NCBI RefSeq assembly: GCF_003597395.2
Contig: NC_133773.1
Location: 73,109,347-73,173,346 of the forward strand
Direction: 5' to 3'
Origin: Chelonoidis abingdonii
Lineage: Eukaryota > Chordata > Testudines > Testudinidae
DNA: 64,000 nucleotides
The notes under the pieces were generated by a model, which worked only from the letters and a program-made list of their open reading frames with translations, did not search any database and was not told the DNA's origin. Position 1 is the stretch's first letter. Each line of letters begins with the position of its first letter. Of this stretch, positions 36,601 to 48,097 are shown in pieces. A program made the translations under genes and the position numbers.

Positions 36601-38397
36601 ATTCACGGAATATCCTTCCATTACTGATACTAATAATGAGATTATTCCTGCTATAATTTTTCTGGGATAGCACAACACTCACCACCTGCCAGGCAGCTTA
36701 TACAAATTACTACAAACAAATGTTATTTTAACTCTTGGTTTGGACTCCAACATAGAATCATATTACATATTTTATTAGCTCACTTACCACCTACTATTTT
36801 ATATTATTGGCTAATTAATTGAACATGGTATGTTTTTAGGTGGCTTTGGTTACTATTTAAAAGTATGTTTTGTCTGATATCTTGTCTTCATTTCTGTGGT
36901 AAACATTCAATTGAGATTTTCTGGTGGACTCCTATTAAAAAAACAAGAATTTTAGGAAATAATAAAATTGTTATCTAGTGTCAGAATCTGCCACCTCCCA
37001 CATTGAATATCTTATTCTGCAGACAGTCTCATTGATTTCAACAGGACTATTTGCAAATGATGCATTATTCAACAGCCCTGATCCAAAGCCCACTGACATC
37101 GATGAAAGTGGGTGAAAGCCAGACTCCATTTAAATCAATGGTGAAACTCCTGTTAAAACAGCTAGAGCCAGGATTTCACCACATATCAGTAATGAAGGCA
37201 GTGTCTGACCCTTAGTAAGCCTCACTGGGCTGTTTTTCAGTGGGACTTGTATTCCTCAATCCCATAGCCATGTTTGAAAATCTCCCCCAGTATCTATAAA
37301 GGAAACAGTACCTAACCCTTAATATGCTGGCACAACTGAGCACCTCTGTTACAAACCTTCACGTCACTGTATACTTGCACTCATCTACCTAGAATAAAAT
37401 TTTCAGGAGTAATCAATATTTATGCAGGCATGGCTTAATGCAGAGAGATTTGGGGGACTGTCTTCTATGATACTTTGTGCTTTTTTGAATAATCCATGAG
37501 CTCATACTACTAAAGGGCTTTATATATTTTTAATGTTACAAGAAAATACTTTGTAGTATAATATTTTACCATATTTTAAACAATTGTTAATGTAATTCTA
37601 CAGTGTCTTTTTATGGAAGACTACAAACACATTATTACTATTAAAAATCATGGGTAAAATCCAGGGCCTATTGAAGTCAATAGGATCAGGATTTCAGCCC
37701 ATGTGTATAACATCATACTTCGGTGCAGTGCCATATAAAATTTAAAACATAGTGTTTGCCTTGAAGAGCTTACTATCTAAGAATGAGAGGACAAAGAAAC
37801 AAAGCAAGATGTGGGACAACTATTCAGGGAAGGGAAAGTGAGCAAAGATTATGGAAAGCAATGAAGGTAAGAGAATCATGGAAGGAGACTGTTATAAAGA
37901 GGGACTTGAAAGAGAAAAAGTTGGGGGCTTGGCAGAGAGGAAGCGAAACACCATTCCACTATAGGAGGCTGCATGATAAAGTTGTGAAGATAATACTGAG
38001 ATAAAGGTATACAGGTAGGAGGTGGATTGGCTAAAGATCATGAAAGGATGGAGAAGAGCAGAGGCTTGTGAAATGCTGAATATCAAGTAGGGGCCATAGT
38101 GATAGGATTCAGTGATGGACAAAATGGAAAGTAATGGTGAGTAAGGGAGTTTGTATAGAGTTTGGCAGTTAAGCAAGGCTGTTAAGACAGGAAATGAGAG
38201 GAAGACAACAGATCAGATGGATCAGCAATTTGGGAAGCAAAGTGGCCTTTGATGGGGGAAGGGGATTGAGGTAATAATAAGTATATGACCAAGAATCAAA
38301 GTCAGAGCAGGGACAGTGGAGAGAAAAAAACAGATGGCAAGCACTTCAAAAGAGAGGCATGGGAAAAAAGTACAAGCTGAAAGCAACAAGTATAAAG
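33651..38397. other. Long non-coding interval with old repeat remnants
   Basis: No supported gene. Weak remnants: 34615-35090 resembles a very old reversed CR1-like tail (tctggaattgaggtaccta, ctatacatgccattccag); 36065-36180 has a MIR-like core (ccaactctgccagtgactc); 36186-36260 and 37020-37180 carry gattctgcccc and gatttcaacagg wording of old SINE-like repeats. Each is individually low confidence. Confidence 0.35.
37716..38390 (-). repeat. Purine-rich dispersed repeat beginning in a SINE-tail motif
   Basis: Opens gtgcagtgccatataaaatt and gccttgaagagcttactatc, the same tail wording as at 20605 and 20829, then runs into about 600 bp of purine-rich DNA (gaaggagactgttataaag, gaggaagcgaaacacc). 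Similar long purine-rich stretches follow this tail in reptile genomes, but the family is not identified here. Confidence 0.35.
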
Positions 38398-38402
38398 AAG
38401 GC

Positions 38403-39492
38403 TGTGACAGTACCTCCCCATAAGGCTTTATGGAAATATGCGTAGAATGTGTTTTATGCTACATATGCCATGTAACATATCTCCGTAAAGGTTTTGATCT
38501 ACCAAATCTATTCATCCTATTTGTATGCAGGTATCATGTTTGTATTCAAAGTTATGAATGTTGGCTGTGTACTGTCTTAATTTCTAAGTAACCTTAGTAG
38601 AGCATTTGGTCAGTTCCTGGAGAAAGGAATGTTGAAATTTAAGTACCTAATCAAGAAACACTTAAAGGACAATGGATCTTGGAATGCTCCAATCCACATA
38701 AGTAGTCTACTTGAGGACGTTCAAGGTAGCATGTAAACAATGTACACTACCTGTAAAAACTATGAGTCATGCATGGACATGTGACTTGCCCAGGAAACTC
38801 CTAAACTCCATCTTGGAGCTGGACTTTGCATAGGAGTGAGGAGGGGGTTTCCACCCACAAGAGAAAGTCTATTTAAACCCCTGGGAGACCCCTCCATTTG
38901 GTCTTCAGCTGGCTAAAGAAAGAGCCTCTCCACCTCCCACCCCACCCCTACAGGGTACCTGAAAGAAATTGGAACAAAGGACAGTGACATCAAGGGGTGT
39001 GAGCGATTGGTGGACCCAGGCTAAAAGGAGATTAGTCTGTAAAAGGGATCATTCTGGAACTGGTGAGGATCTTATCTGTATTCAATTTGATTAGACATAG
39101 ATTTGTGCATTTTATTTTATTTTGCTTGGTGACTTACTTTGTTCTGTCTGTTACTACTTGGAACCACTTAAAACCTACTTGCTGTATTTAATAAAATCAT
39201 TTTTTACTTATTAATTAACTCAGAGTAGGTATTAATACCTTGGGCAGCAAATAACTGTGCATATCTCTCAGTGTTATAGAGGGCAAACAATTTATGAGTT
39301 TACCCTGTATAAGCTTTATACAGGGTAAAACGGATTTATTTGGGTTTAGACCCCATTGGGAGTTGGGCATCTGAGTGTTAAAGACAAGAACACTTCTGTT
39401 ATCTGCTTTCAGGTAAACCTGGAGACGGGCAAGTCACATGTCCATGCATTCTAAGCATATTTCCATAAAGCCTTATGGGAGGTACCATCACA
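38403..39492 (+). mobile_element. LTR-like element with inverted right end, TSD aaggc
   Basis: Starts TGTGACAGTACCTCC and ends GGTACCATCACA, flanked by perfect aaggc repeats (38398-38402, 39493-39497). It has LTR-type signals in the forward direction: a tctatttaaacccc TATA-like box near 38868 and AATAAA at about 39190, plus a conserved-looking palindrome at 39299-39329 (tttaccctgtataa / ttatacagggtaaa). Unusually, the last 66 bp (39427-39492) are the reverse complement of two separated parts of its own left half: 38769-38791 (23 bp, exact) and 38403-38449 (about 46 bp, few changes). So the ends form a long inverted repeat, which normal LTRs lack. No coding sequence. Confidence 0.8.
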
Positions 39493-39497
39493 AAGGC

Positions 39498-40905
39498 ACT
39501 ATAGCTATTGGACTTTTAACCACAAATACCATGTAACCCTGAGGCTCAGAAAAAGTCTACACAGTACATTGATAAAAATGATTGTTCTCACTATGTTTGA
39601 TGGAGCTGCCCCAATACTGGTGTTGGTAGATAAAACAGTCTGGTGTAATATGTCCATAGGTTTTGTATCTCTGTTCATCACCACCGTAGTTGATCATTTA
39701 TAACACTTGATAATAAAAAAAAAAAAACACACATTTTATAATCCTTTTCTGAGGGGTCACTCAATCAGGTCATTTCTTGTACTGCTTCATTCATGTAATT
39801 TTGCCATCTGGCTACCTGGTCTTCAGTGTACTCTTCTAGCCATCATTTTAAAATAGATGTGTTTGATATGATTTTTGGACAAAGAGTTCGGCAGTGTCCA
39901 TTGCTTTTGCTTCAGTAAAACCCTTCCTATCATGGGGACAGGAAGAAGAAAAGCAAAACAAGAGGAAAAAGCAACCCAAAAAACAAAACACAAAGACAAG
40001 CAACATAGTCAAACAAAAATACCCTCAAAAGAGAATTTTTCCTGATGTTTTAATTTTGCCTCCTGTTTGCGGAGATTTGTTTTATGGCTAGCTACTTCCC
40101 AGATGCTCAGGGAGCTCAAGATGCCCACTTCTGAGTGGAAAAAATTATGGATCAGTAAGTACATTTTACTATTTCAGGTTCTAGAAAGTTGTCCATGGGG
40201 TAGATGTTTCAGGAATTATTGAGAGGTGGTTGATAAACAGAATGGTATCCACGATACGGTACAAAAGCCTTATCAAACCATCCTGAGAGTCTGTGTAGAA
40301 GCAGAAGGGGAGGGGGGAACTAAGCTGAAGAATCCAGATCATTCTCTCTTTGTTTTGTCAGATCGGTGGGGCTAAGAAGAGTAAAATGCAGAAAAAGTAT
40401 ACACACGTGGCCATGCACATACTTGGTCATTACACAAGACCCCTTGCCTCCTCAATAGCTTTTCGAGTCCCAAGTCTCCCCAAATATGTCTACTCTAAGT
40501 TCTTAACTACCAGACTTGGCCTTTCCTGCACTTATCAGTTCGCTTTTGTGCACACGCTCCATACAGTCTGAACAAAAGCAACCTTCTTGGAGTAAAAATA
40601 AATGGTTTATTAATAGAAAAAAATCAGATTCAAAGAGGAAATAGTAAGGAAAAGCAAAGTCATACAAATTACACAGAAAATAAAGATACAGCTTCAGGCT
40701 TTGTACTTCTATATTAACTAAATTCTCTTTTCTAATATAAATTATCTTTTGTCTCTGAACAGTTTCCCATCCACCCTTATCAAAGAGGAGATCCAGTGTT
40801 CCAGAGATAGCACCCAGTCTAGATTTTGGCCCTCAGTTTATGGATGTCCTTCACTTCATACCCCTTACCTTTTAAAGGTTTACAGGGTTTTTATCCTCTC
40901 TCTAA
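39498..40905. other. Non-coding interval
   Basis: An A15-like tract near 39715-39731 and A-rich sequence at 39945-40010. The stretch 40330-40900 (ggtttattaatagaaaaaaa near 40604) may be part of a decayed reverse LTR, but ends were not found. No gene. Confidence 0.4.
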
Positions 40906-41188
40906 GGCTATGTCTTCACTATGGATCCTACAGCGGCACAGCTATACTGCTACAGGTGTGCTGCAATAAGGTCTCCTATGTAGCCGCTCTTTGCCATCAG
41001 GAGAGAGCTTTACCTGCCGACATAATTAAACCAACCCCAATGAGCAGCATTAGCTAAGTTGGCAGGAGAGGCTCTCCTGCCAACATAGTGCTGTCCATAC
41101 CAGCACTTTTGCCAGTGAAACTTATGTCAGTCCGGGAGCATTTTTTTTCACACCCCTGGCTGACAAATGTGGCAGTGTAGACAAAGCC
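40906..41188. mobile_element. PIF/Harbinger-type MITE (283 bp)
   Basis: Left end ggctatgtcttcactatgg and right end ggcagtgtagacaaagcc are inverted repeats. Flanking triplets are TAA (40903-40905) and TCA (41189-41191), close to the 3-bp TWA/TTA duplication of Harbinger elements with one change. Internally ctcctgccgac/gttggcaggag-type complementarity gives a fold-back form. No coding capacity. Confidence 0.7.
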
Positions 41189-41237
41189 TCAGACTGTGGT
41201 AATTTATGATGAGGGAAATTTAGCTCCTCTAAGCCCT

Positions 41238-41740
41238 GGGCTATACTACACAGTTAGGTTGACATAAGGCAGCAAGAGCTGCTGCCGGGACTCCACTGCA
41301 AGCTGGGCTGCTTACCGGGCTCCCAACTCGGGCTGCAGCCCGGGCTCCCCACTCCCTGCTGCCCCTGAGTCCTGGTTCCCCACTCCCAGCTCTCAGTTCT
41401 CCACTAGGAGCATGGCAGATAACCAGACTCCAGGCATGGCTCTCTCCATCAGAGGTGAGAGACGTCAGGCACTTTCCCCCACCTGCTTCCCAGCTTGGGT
41501 GGGGAGAGGAGAGAAGCCTGGGGAGCACTTGGGCTTCCAGTGGGGAGCTGTGCAGAGCTGAGACCCTGGGCTCTCAGCCCCACACACTGCCCTCTTCACG
41601 TCTGTGGAAGCATTCCTGGCAAGGACACGGACCTCTGTTGGAAGGCGGGCAGTGTGGACATCAGCCACCGCAGTAATTACTCTAGTAGCTGTAAGTCAAC
41701 CTAACCTAAGTCGATTTAAGGTTGTAGAGTAGACATGCCC
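41238..41740. mobile_element. Larger MITE (503 bp) with GC-rich insert
   Basis: Left end gggctatactacacagttag and gttgacataagg; right end cctaagtcgatttaagg, gttgtagagtagacatgccc. The ends are inverted relatives, including a gttgacataa/ttaggttgac theme. The central 41290-41650 is GC-rich, contrasts sharply with the flanks and makes overlapping frames on both strands. A target duplication is not clear. It lies 50 bp from the previous MITE. Confidence 0.6.
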
Positions 41741-42499
41741 TCAGTTTTTCAAGACTAGAGTTTTCTTTTCAGTTTCAAGTTGTTTTGATGTTTTCCCATT
41801 AACACTTATGGTCCACCATTGTCTCTTCCTGGCTGGATACTTGAAGATAGTTTTGTTAAACAACTGGCTTGGAATGGGCCCCTCCCTGCTGTGAGGTGTA
41901 CTTGAAATTGTATCATCAGTCATGAGCATATTATTCTATAGACACAGACTCATAACTATAGTCTGTACACATCTCATGTTGTAACATTCTGGACTGGGTG
42001 ATGAAGCTTTCATAAAAGACCTTACTTGGCATATTTTACATATAACAACATTATATACAACCTCTTAATTCAATTGTTTATTCTTTGGGGCTCACACCCC
42101 TGGTCTCCTGTTGGATGTCTGGACCGTGATTGTCACAGTGGGAGGTCTGGCTTTAAGTCCCTTCTCTGAACTACACAGAGCAGGGACTTGAAGATGGGTC
42201 TCCACATCCCAGGTGAATATCTTAACCAGGTTATTGGCACTTCTGGGATGGGTGATCTCTCTTTAGTTTGACCAACATTTCTATCCTGGCTTTGCCAGAG
42301 CTTCCCAAATAAAGATTTGTCAAATCTGACCCTTTCCATTGAAAATACTTGGTTTCAACAAATTTACATTTTCTGACTAAAAAACATTTTATTAAAAATA
42401 CCTGACCAGCTCTATTAATGACAAATAATATTAAACCTTTCTAAAATGGCTTTAGTTCTTCAGATATGAGGGCAAGGTACTAAGCCTATTATGCAGAAA
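41741..42499. other. Non-coding interval
   Basis: Includes gacctta cttggcatattttacat near 42020 and ggggctcacacccctggtc near 42090, wording reminiscent of a reptile LTR, but no ends could be placed. No gene. Confidence 0.4.
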
Positions 42500-42785
42500 T
42501 GGTTGAGAAAAGAAAATGCTGTGGCCAAAAGAGCTAATGTGATCCCAGGGATTCTGAAATAGGAGAACAAAGGTTATTTCACCAGTGAATTTGCCATTGA
42601 TGTGACTGCTGTTGGAATCCTGGGTCCAGTTCTGAAGTCCACAATTCAAGAAGCATGTTGGTAAACTGGAGAGAGTTCAGAGGAGAACCACAAGAATAAA
42701 GCATTAGAAAACATGCCTCGTAGTGTTAGACTTGAAGAGCTCAATCTATTTATCTGAACAATGAGAAGGTTAAGGGGTGACTTAC
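42500..42785 (+). mobile_element. CR1-type LINE fragment (ORF2 C-terminal region)
   Basis: Forward fragment with gtccagttctgaagtccac, aattcaagaagcatgttgg, gttcagaggagaaccac and gaagagctcaatctattt in order, the nucleotide signature of the CR1 family whose next segment is present at 25626-26046. Translation is broken (HVGKLERVQRRTTRI-like wording with stops). It ends at gaaggttaaggggtgactta and does not reach the 3' tail. Confidence 0.75.
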
Positions 42786-43978
42786 AGCAGCATAATCATG
42801 AAGTAAAAATTGCATATAATAAAACATTTCTTGACATTTCATCCAAGCAAATGGAGATGTGCAATTACAAAGACGATATTTTAAAAAGTGCTTGTAAATG
42901 TGTTCCAAAAACAGACCTCTCATTCCTTCTAACAAATTTAAATGAATAGAAGCATCTGATTCAATCTCCTCAAAAGTACTAAATTAAGGAACTTTCCCCC
43001 CCACTGCTACTAATAAACCTTGAAATTTGGTTCTAGCAACATCAAATCAGAGTAAAATATAATGTGTTGTACTGATCAAAAACAAAGAGAAAAAAAACAT
43101 TATGATTGCTTCCTACTCCTTTCATATATGCAATGTCCTTTTCAGCTTTTTTTTTTTAAATGTGCTCATTCTTCTTTAAAAGAGAACTATAGCAGCTGAT
43201 GTTTGTCTTTGAAGAAATGACACCACCAATTCCAATTTAGTGTCCTCAGTGAAAAAAGAAAATATTTAAAATACTGCCTTGTAAATTGTTCTCCTTGAAA
43301 ATGTAATACCACTACAGTACTTGAAAACAACAAAAGTCACCACATTGACAGTGCTGTAAAACTTAAATGTTGAAAAGAATCCCTAGATGTTGATTTAATA
43401 TTAAATTTTTAAAATAAAAGCTATATCACTACACATCACATACAAGGTGGTAATCTTCATATTATAAATTGCAAAGCAACGTGCTCATGTGATAAAGATG
43501 AACAATAAATTCAGTTTAACTGTCTCACCTGCACGCTGCCCCCTATTCCATCTCCCATAGGCTGATCATAATATATCAAACCTTAAACCCTTTACAGAAT
43601 TAATTTTAAAAAATGCCAAAAATAAGTTTCTGGGCTTTAAAATAATTTTAATTCTTCAACCCACTTCTGGCACTGTAAAAAAGTAATAAAAATGGATTAA
43701 CCTTTAAAAGTCTTGAGGTGTCATAAGAATATTTACAGTTAATGAAAATTCAACATACTGTACATTAATTGCCAGTAAACAGAACTACATTTGAAGGACA
43801 CTCTGATACCTGTAGGAAATGAACCAAAAAGTCTTTTAGAAATTTTGCATATTAAAAAAACTTGTTTCATCATGCTACACACATGTTCACAAAAGATTCA
43901 TCTCCCATCCCCCCCATCCTGCTTTTGCTGCCTCCAAGTCATATCTAAATAAGACTATAAGGCATTCAAGGCAGAGAC
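42786..43978. other. AT-rich non-coding interval
   Basis: About 1.2 kb, strongly AT-rich, with no repeat wording. 43260-43620 is uniform in texture and could be conserved non-coding DNA. The 62-codon frame at 42761 starts inside the CR1 fragment and continues into unrelated DNA, so it is not a gene. Confidence 0.4.
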
Positions 43979-44362
43979 TTTGACCTGGTCTACAGTACCC
44001 AGTTATTTTGGAATTAGCCAAGTTAATTCAAAATAAAACTGATTCCGTCCACACGACCAAACTGTTTTTTTCAATTTAAAGGGCTCTTTAATCCGATTTC
44101 TGTACTCCACCTCAGCAAGTGGAGTAGCGCTAAAAATCAGGATCACAGTTCCATGTTACAGATACTGTGGCCACAATTCGATGTTATTGGCCTCTGGGAG
44201 CTATCCCAGAATGCTTCTCTGTAACTGCTCTGGACAACACTCTCAACTCTTATGTACTAGTCAGGTAGGCAGCAAAAACCCTGGGAACTTTTGACTTTCT
44301 TTTCCTGTTTGTTCACCATCAGCACAGGTGACCATCAGCACAGTCCACCATCACAGGCAACC

Positions 44363-45905
44363 ATGCAGAGTCCACTATCACAAGAGACCACGCAGTCCTG
44401 GATTCACAGACGAGCTCCAGCATGGTCTGAACAGGAGGTACAGGATCTTATTGCATGTCAGGGAGACAAATCTGTTATGGCAGAACTACAGTCTAAAAAA
44501 AGGAACACAAATACGTATGTTAAAGTCTCCAGAGCCATGATGGAAAGAGGCTACTCCAAGGACACAGAGCAGCGTCGTACAAAAATCAAGGAGCACAGGC
44601 AAGCATACCAAAAAAACAGGGAGGCGAACGGGCACTCCGAGTCACAGCCTCATAAATGCCACTTCTACCGTGAGCTGCATGCAATTATGAGGGTTGGCGC
44701 TTCCACTATCCAACCACTGTCTGTGGACACCTACAAGGGGGAAGTTGCAAGGAACAAGGAGGATGAGTAATTGGAGGAGGAGGACAATGCACAGGCGGCA
44801 AGAGGGGAATCTGTTTCCACCCCAGCCAGGAACTATTCTTAACACTGGAGCCAATAGCATCCCCGCACTCCCAAGGCAGGTTCCTGGACCATGACCCTGG
44901 AGAAGGCACTTCTGGTGAGTGAAAGCGTGATTGGAGCCACACAGTGGAGGGTGGGGAGAAACCCATCTGCACTGGGCTGTTCGTGTTTAGTTTAAAGGGC
45001 TCATCCCTGCTTAGAGCCTCATCAGAGCCACACAGTGGGTGCAGGGGGCAGGAGGTGTTGTGTGAAGTGATCCCAGAGAGCCTGCAGGCCCCCCTTTTAT
45101 ATGGCAAACCCACCAGGCACTGCTTTCTATGGGAAAGGGGGCCCAGCACTTTGAAAGCATTGAAATGAATGTGGAAGAGGCAGAACCCCACGTGGCCCCA
45201 GGGCTTACTATGGCTGCCTGCAAGCTGAATTCTGTTGCCCAACCGTGTGTGATGGTTTACTCACATCAAAGTGGCAGGCACTTCAGTATAAGAGGCAAAA
45301 TGCTAACTTGTAGAGAAAGAACATGTGCTGTGTACTATGAATTGCCTGTTTCACCGAGAAAGAGTTTCCCCTTTGTTCTCTGAAATGTACTCTTTAAAAT
45401 ACTACCCTCCCTTTTTCTCCTCCCGGAGATGCAAATGTTTCAATGTGGCCCCTATCTGCTCCGTCCCAGAGGCTGGTCCAGATTAGAAGGTGGAAAAAAT
45501 GAACTCGGGACGACATGTTCGCCGAGCTCATGCAGTCATCCCACACTGTTAGGGCCAAGTTGAATGCATGGAGACAAACAATTGCGGAGTCCCGTAAAGC
45601 GTTAAAATGAACATGAAGAGAGGAGGGACGAGTGCGATGAGAGCAGGCAGGACACTATGGTCAAGCTTATAGGGGAGTAAACTGACATGCTCCGCTGTAT
45701 GGTGGATCTAATGCGGGAAAGGCAGCAAGAGCACAGACTGCCACTGCAGCCCCTGTATAACTGCCCTCCCTCCTCCCCAAGTTCCATAGCCTCCTCACCC
45801 AGACACCCAAGAACATGGGGGTGGGGGAAGAGGGAAGAGGCTATGGGGACCCACACACTCAACTCCAGAGGATTGCACAAGCAGCAGAAAGCTGGCATCT
45901 CCGAA
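44363..45905 (+). pseudogene. Harbinger Myb/SANT-like DNA-binding protein, two exons, broken
   Basis: In PIF/Harbinger elements this partner protein binds the transposon ends and helps carry the transposase to DNA in the nucleus. The first exon opens at an ATG at 44363 and encodes a Myb/SANT-like trihelix domain: RRAPAWSEQEVQDLIA (helix 1 Trp), TYVKVSRAMMERGYSKDTEQ, then IKEHRQAYQKNREANG and CHFYRELHAIM. The frame hits a stop at 44768, and a frameshift is needed to reach SQELFLTLEPIA-like wording near 44825-44900. A GT donor (ggcacttctg|gtgagt) sits at 44912/44913, and an acceptor (ctcctcccggag|atgc) at 45428/45429. The junction restores a phase-1 frame into VSMWPLSAPSQRLV. In-frame stops follow at KK* and at 45608. 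The C-terminal MVDLMRERQQEHRLPLQPLY piece is near 45700. The exact start is chosen because family proteins begin with a Gln/Ser-rich stretch just before the domain. Confidence 0.85.
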
Positions 45906-46110
45906 ATTTTGATTTGGTTTCTGGACTTGTCCTTCCCTCCTCCTCCTTCCCCCTAACCCAAAAACACCTCCCCTCTGCCCAGTCTACCTTCTGATTTCTT
46001 TCAATGCGTTGTGCAACAAATAATAAAGAACTTTTTTTTAAACAATTTTGACTTTATTTCCTTTCATATAGATAGGGGGTGGGTAACTTCAAGAGAAACA
46101 AACACAGCTG

Positions 46111-47361
46111 TCACACTGTACCCTGGCCAGTCATGAAACTGGCTTTCAAAGCTTTGCTGATGCGCAGCACACCCTGCTGCGCTCTTCTAATCGCCCTGTT
46201 GTGTGGCTGTGCGAAACTGGCCACCAGGTGAGTTGCCTCAACCTCCCACCCTGCCATAAAAATCTCCCCCTTACTCTCACAGATATTGTGGAGCACACAA
46301 CAACAGCAATTACAATTGGAATATTGGTTGTGCCGAGAGCTAAACAAGTCAGTAAACTGTGCCAGCGCGCTTTCAAACATCCAAAAGCACATTCTACCAC
46401 ATTCTGCCCTTGCTCAGCCTATAGGTGAACTGCTCCTTACTACTGTCCAGGGTGCCTGTGTACGGCTTCATGAGCCATGGCATTAAGGGGTAGGCTGGGT
46501 CCCTGGGGATAACTATAGGCATTTCAACATCCCCAACAGTAATTTTCTGGTCTGGGAAGTAAGTCCTTTCCTGCGGCTATTCAAACAGACCATAGTTCCT
46601 GAAGATGCGAGTGCTATTGATGTTGGTGAAATATCCCTTGTGATCCATCAGTGCCTGCAGCACCATGGAAAAGTACCCTTTGCAATTTACGTACTGGCCG
46701 CCCCAGTGTTCCAGGGCCAAGATAGCGATATGCGTTCCGTCTATTGCCCCACCACAGTTAGGGAACCCCAGCACATTAAAACCATCCACAATGGTCTGCA
46801 CATTTCCCAAAGTCACTACCCTTGAAAGCAGCTGGTCAATTATTGCGTTGGCTACTTGCAGCACAGCAGCCCTGACAGTAGATTTGCCCACTCCAAACTG
46901 ATTCCTGACTCACTGGTAGCTGTTGGGCATTGCAAGCTTCCACAGTGCTATGGCCACTCGCTTCTCAACTGTGAAGGCTGCTCTCATTTTGGTGTCTTTG
47001 TGCTTCAGGGTAGGGGACAGCAAGCCACAAAGTTCCAAGAAAGTGGCCCTACGCATATGAAAGTTTCACAGCCACTGGGAATCATCCCAGACCTCCAACA
47101 CCATGTGGTCCCAACAGTCTGTGCTTGTTTCCTGGGCCCAGAATCAGCGTTTCATGGCATGAACCTGGCCCAATGCCACCATGATCTCCCAATCACCACA
47201 TGCCGTGCTTCTAGGAATGTCTATGTCCATGTCCTCGTCAGTATAGTAATCGTGCTGTCGTCGCTTCATTGCCTGGTTTTGCAGGTACTGCACATACTGT
47301 GCAAAGTATTTACAATGTTCAAAACTGCAGCAGAGATCTGAGCGGGCTCCATGCTTGCCAT
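46111..47361 (-). pseudogene. Harbinger DDE transposase, frameshifted
   Basis: Read on the minus strand this is a PIF/Harbinger transposase, which cuts the element at its ends and pastes it into TTA-like targets. Start chosen at an ATG at 47361 (MASMEPAQISAAVLN-like opening); a shift leads to MKRRQHDYYTDEDMDID near 47269. Further parts in order: HTH-like NQFGVGKSTVRAAVLQVAN; GFPNCGGAIDGTHIAILA with the first catalytic Asp; CKGYFSMVLQALMDHKGYFT; ITVGDVEMPIVIPRDPAYPL with the second Asp (46500 region); VECAFGCLKARW with the catalytic Glu, reached only after a frameshift; and CVLHNICESKGEIF. Stops occur in MKR*FWAQ, NSYQ*VRNQ and GLFE*PQER. All three DDE residues are thus still legible, but no intact protein exists. 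Family length is roughly 390-410 residues, matching this span. Confidence 0.9.
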
Positions 47362-48097
47362 GCTATCATGCCTGCATGGATAATCCTGGAAAAAGGGTGC
47401 AAAACATAGGAGAGCAGAGTGCCAGCAGAAGAGGTGCCGTGAGGTTCACGATAGCCGAAAAAAGGCGGGAAATGGTTGTCTTCTGTAGCTTTCAGGAGGC
47501 AGGAGCCCTGGACAGACAACATGAAGAAGCTCAGTAGCATGGCGAGAGTGGGAGAGCAGAGTTGGCGGTGGAAGCCGTGCTGCTCAGTTCATGATGGCCG
47601 AGCAGAGTTGGCAGCGGAAGCGGTCAATGAGGAAGAGAAAGAGTAGATACTTATAGAGATTACATAAAAAGACGAGAGGAAATGTGAGGTGGATTCATAG
47701 TACCAGGAGAGAAGTGGTGCACCGTACTGCACCATCTGCTGAAAGTAATATGGCACCTGCACGCCAAAAAGGCGTGAAACAATTGTCTGCTGTAACTTTC
47801 ACAGAGGGAGGAGCGACTGACGACACACACCCAGAAACACCCATGAGAATCTTTCTGCCCCATCATACACTGGGAGCTTAACCCAGAATTCCAATGGGTG
47901 GCAGGGACTTCGGGAACTGTGGGATAGCTACCCACAGTGCACCGCTCCGACATTCGATGCTAGCCTCGGTATTGTGGATGCACTCTGCTGAATTCATACG
48001 CTTTAGTGGGGACACACAAGACCAAATGTATAAAATTGCTTCTGAAAATTCAAATAGAATAATTTCAAAATAATTTTGTACTGTAGACGTATCCTTT

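Larger units (their letters stand above)
43982..48094. mobile_element. PIF/Harbinger DNA transposon, near full length (4.1 kb), inactive
   Basis: Left end gacctggtctacagtaccc, agttattttggaatt and right end (reverse complement) ggatacgtctacagtacaa, aattattttgaaatt are clear terminal inverted repeats. Sub-terminal parts also match inverted (gggagctatcccagaatgc near 44197; gggatagctacccacagtg near 47919). Flanking TTT at 43979-43981 and 48095-48097 could be a degenerate 3-bp target duplication. Inside are two convergent genes, the standard Harbinger pair: a Myb/SANT-like DNA-binding protein (+) and a DDE transposase (-). Both are broken. Their 3' ends meet at 46.0-46.1 kb with an AATAAA on each strand (46022-46027 forward; 46053-46058 reverse). 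Confidence 0.92.

Noticed and set aside
44706..45242. Minus-strand 178-codon frame, the longest in the window
   Set aside because: It is antisense to the Harbinger Myb-like gene and its intron and has no domain of its own.
46856..47341. Plus-strand 161-codon frame
   Set aside because: Shadow of the minus-strand Harbinger transposase.
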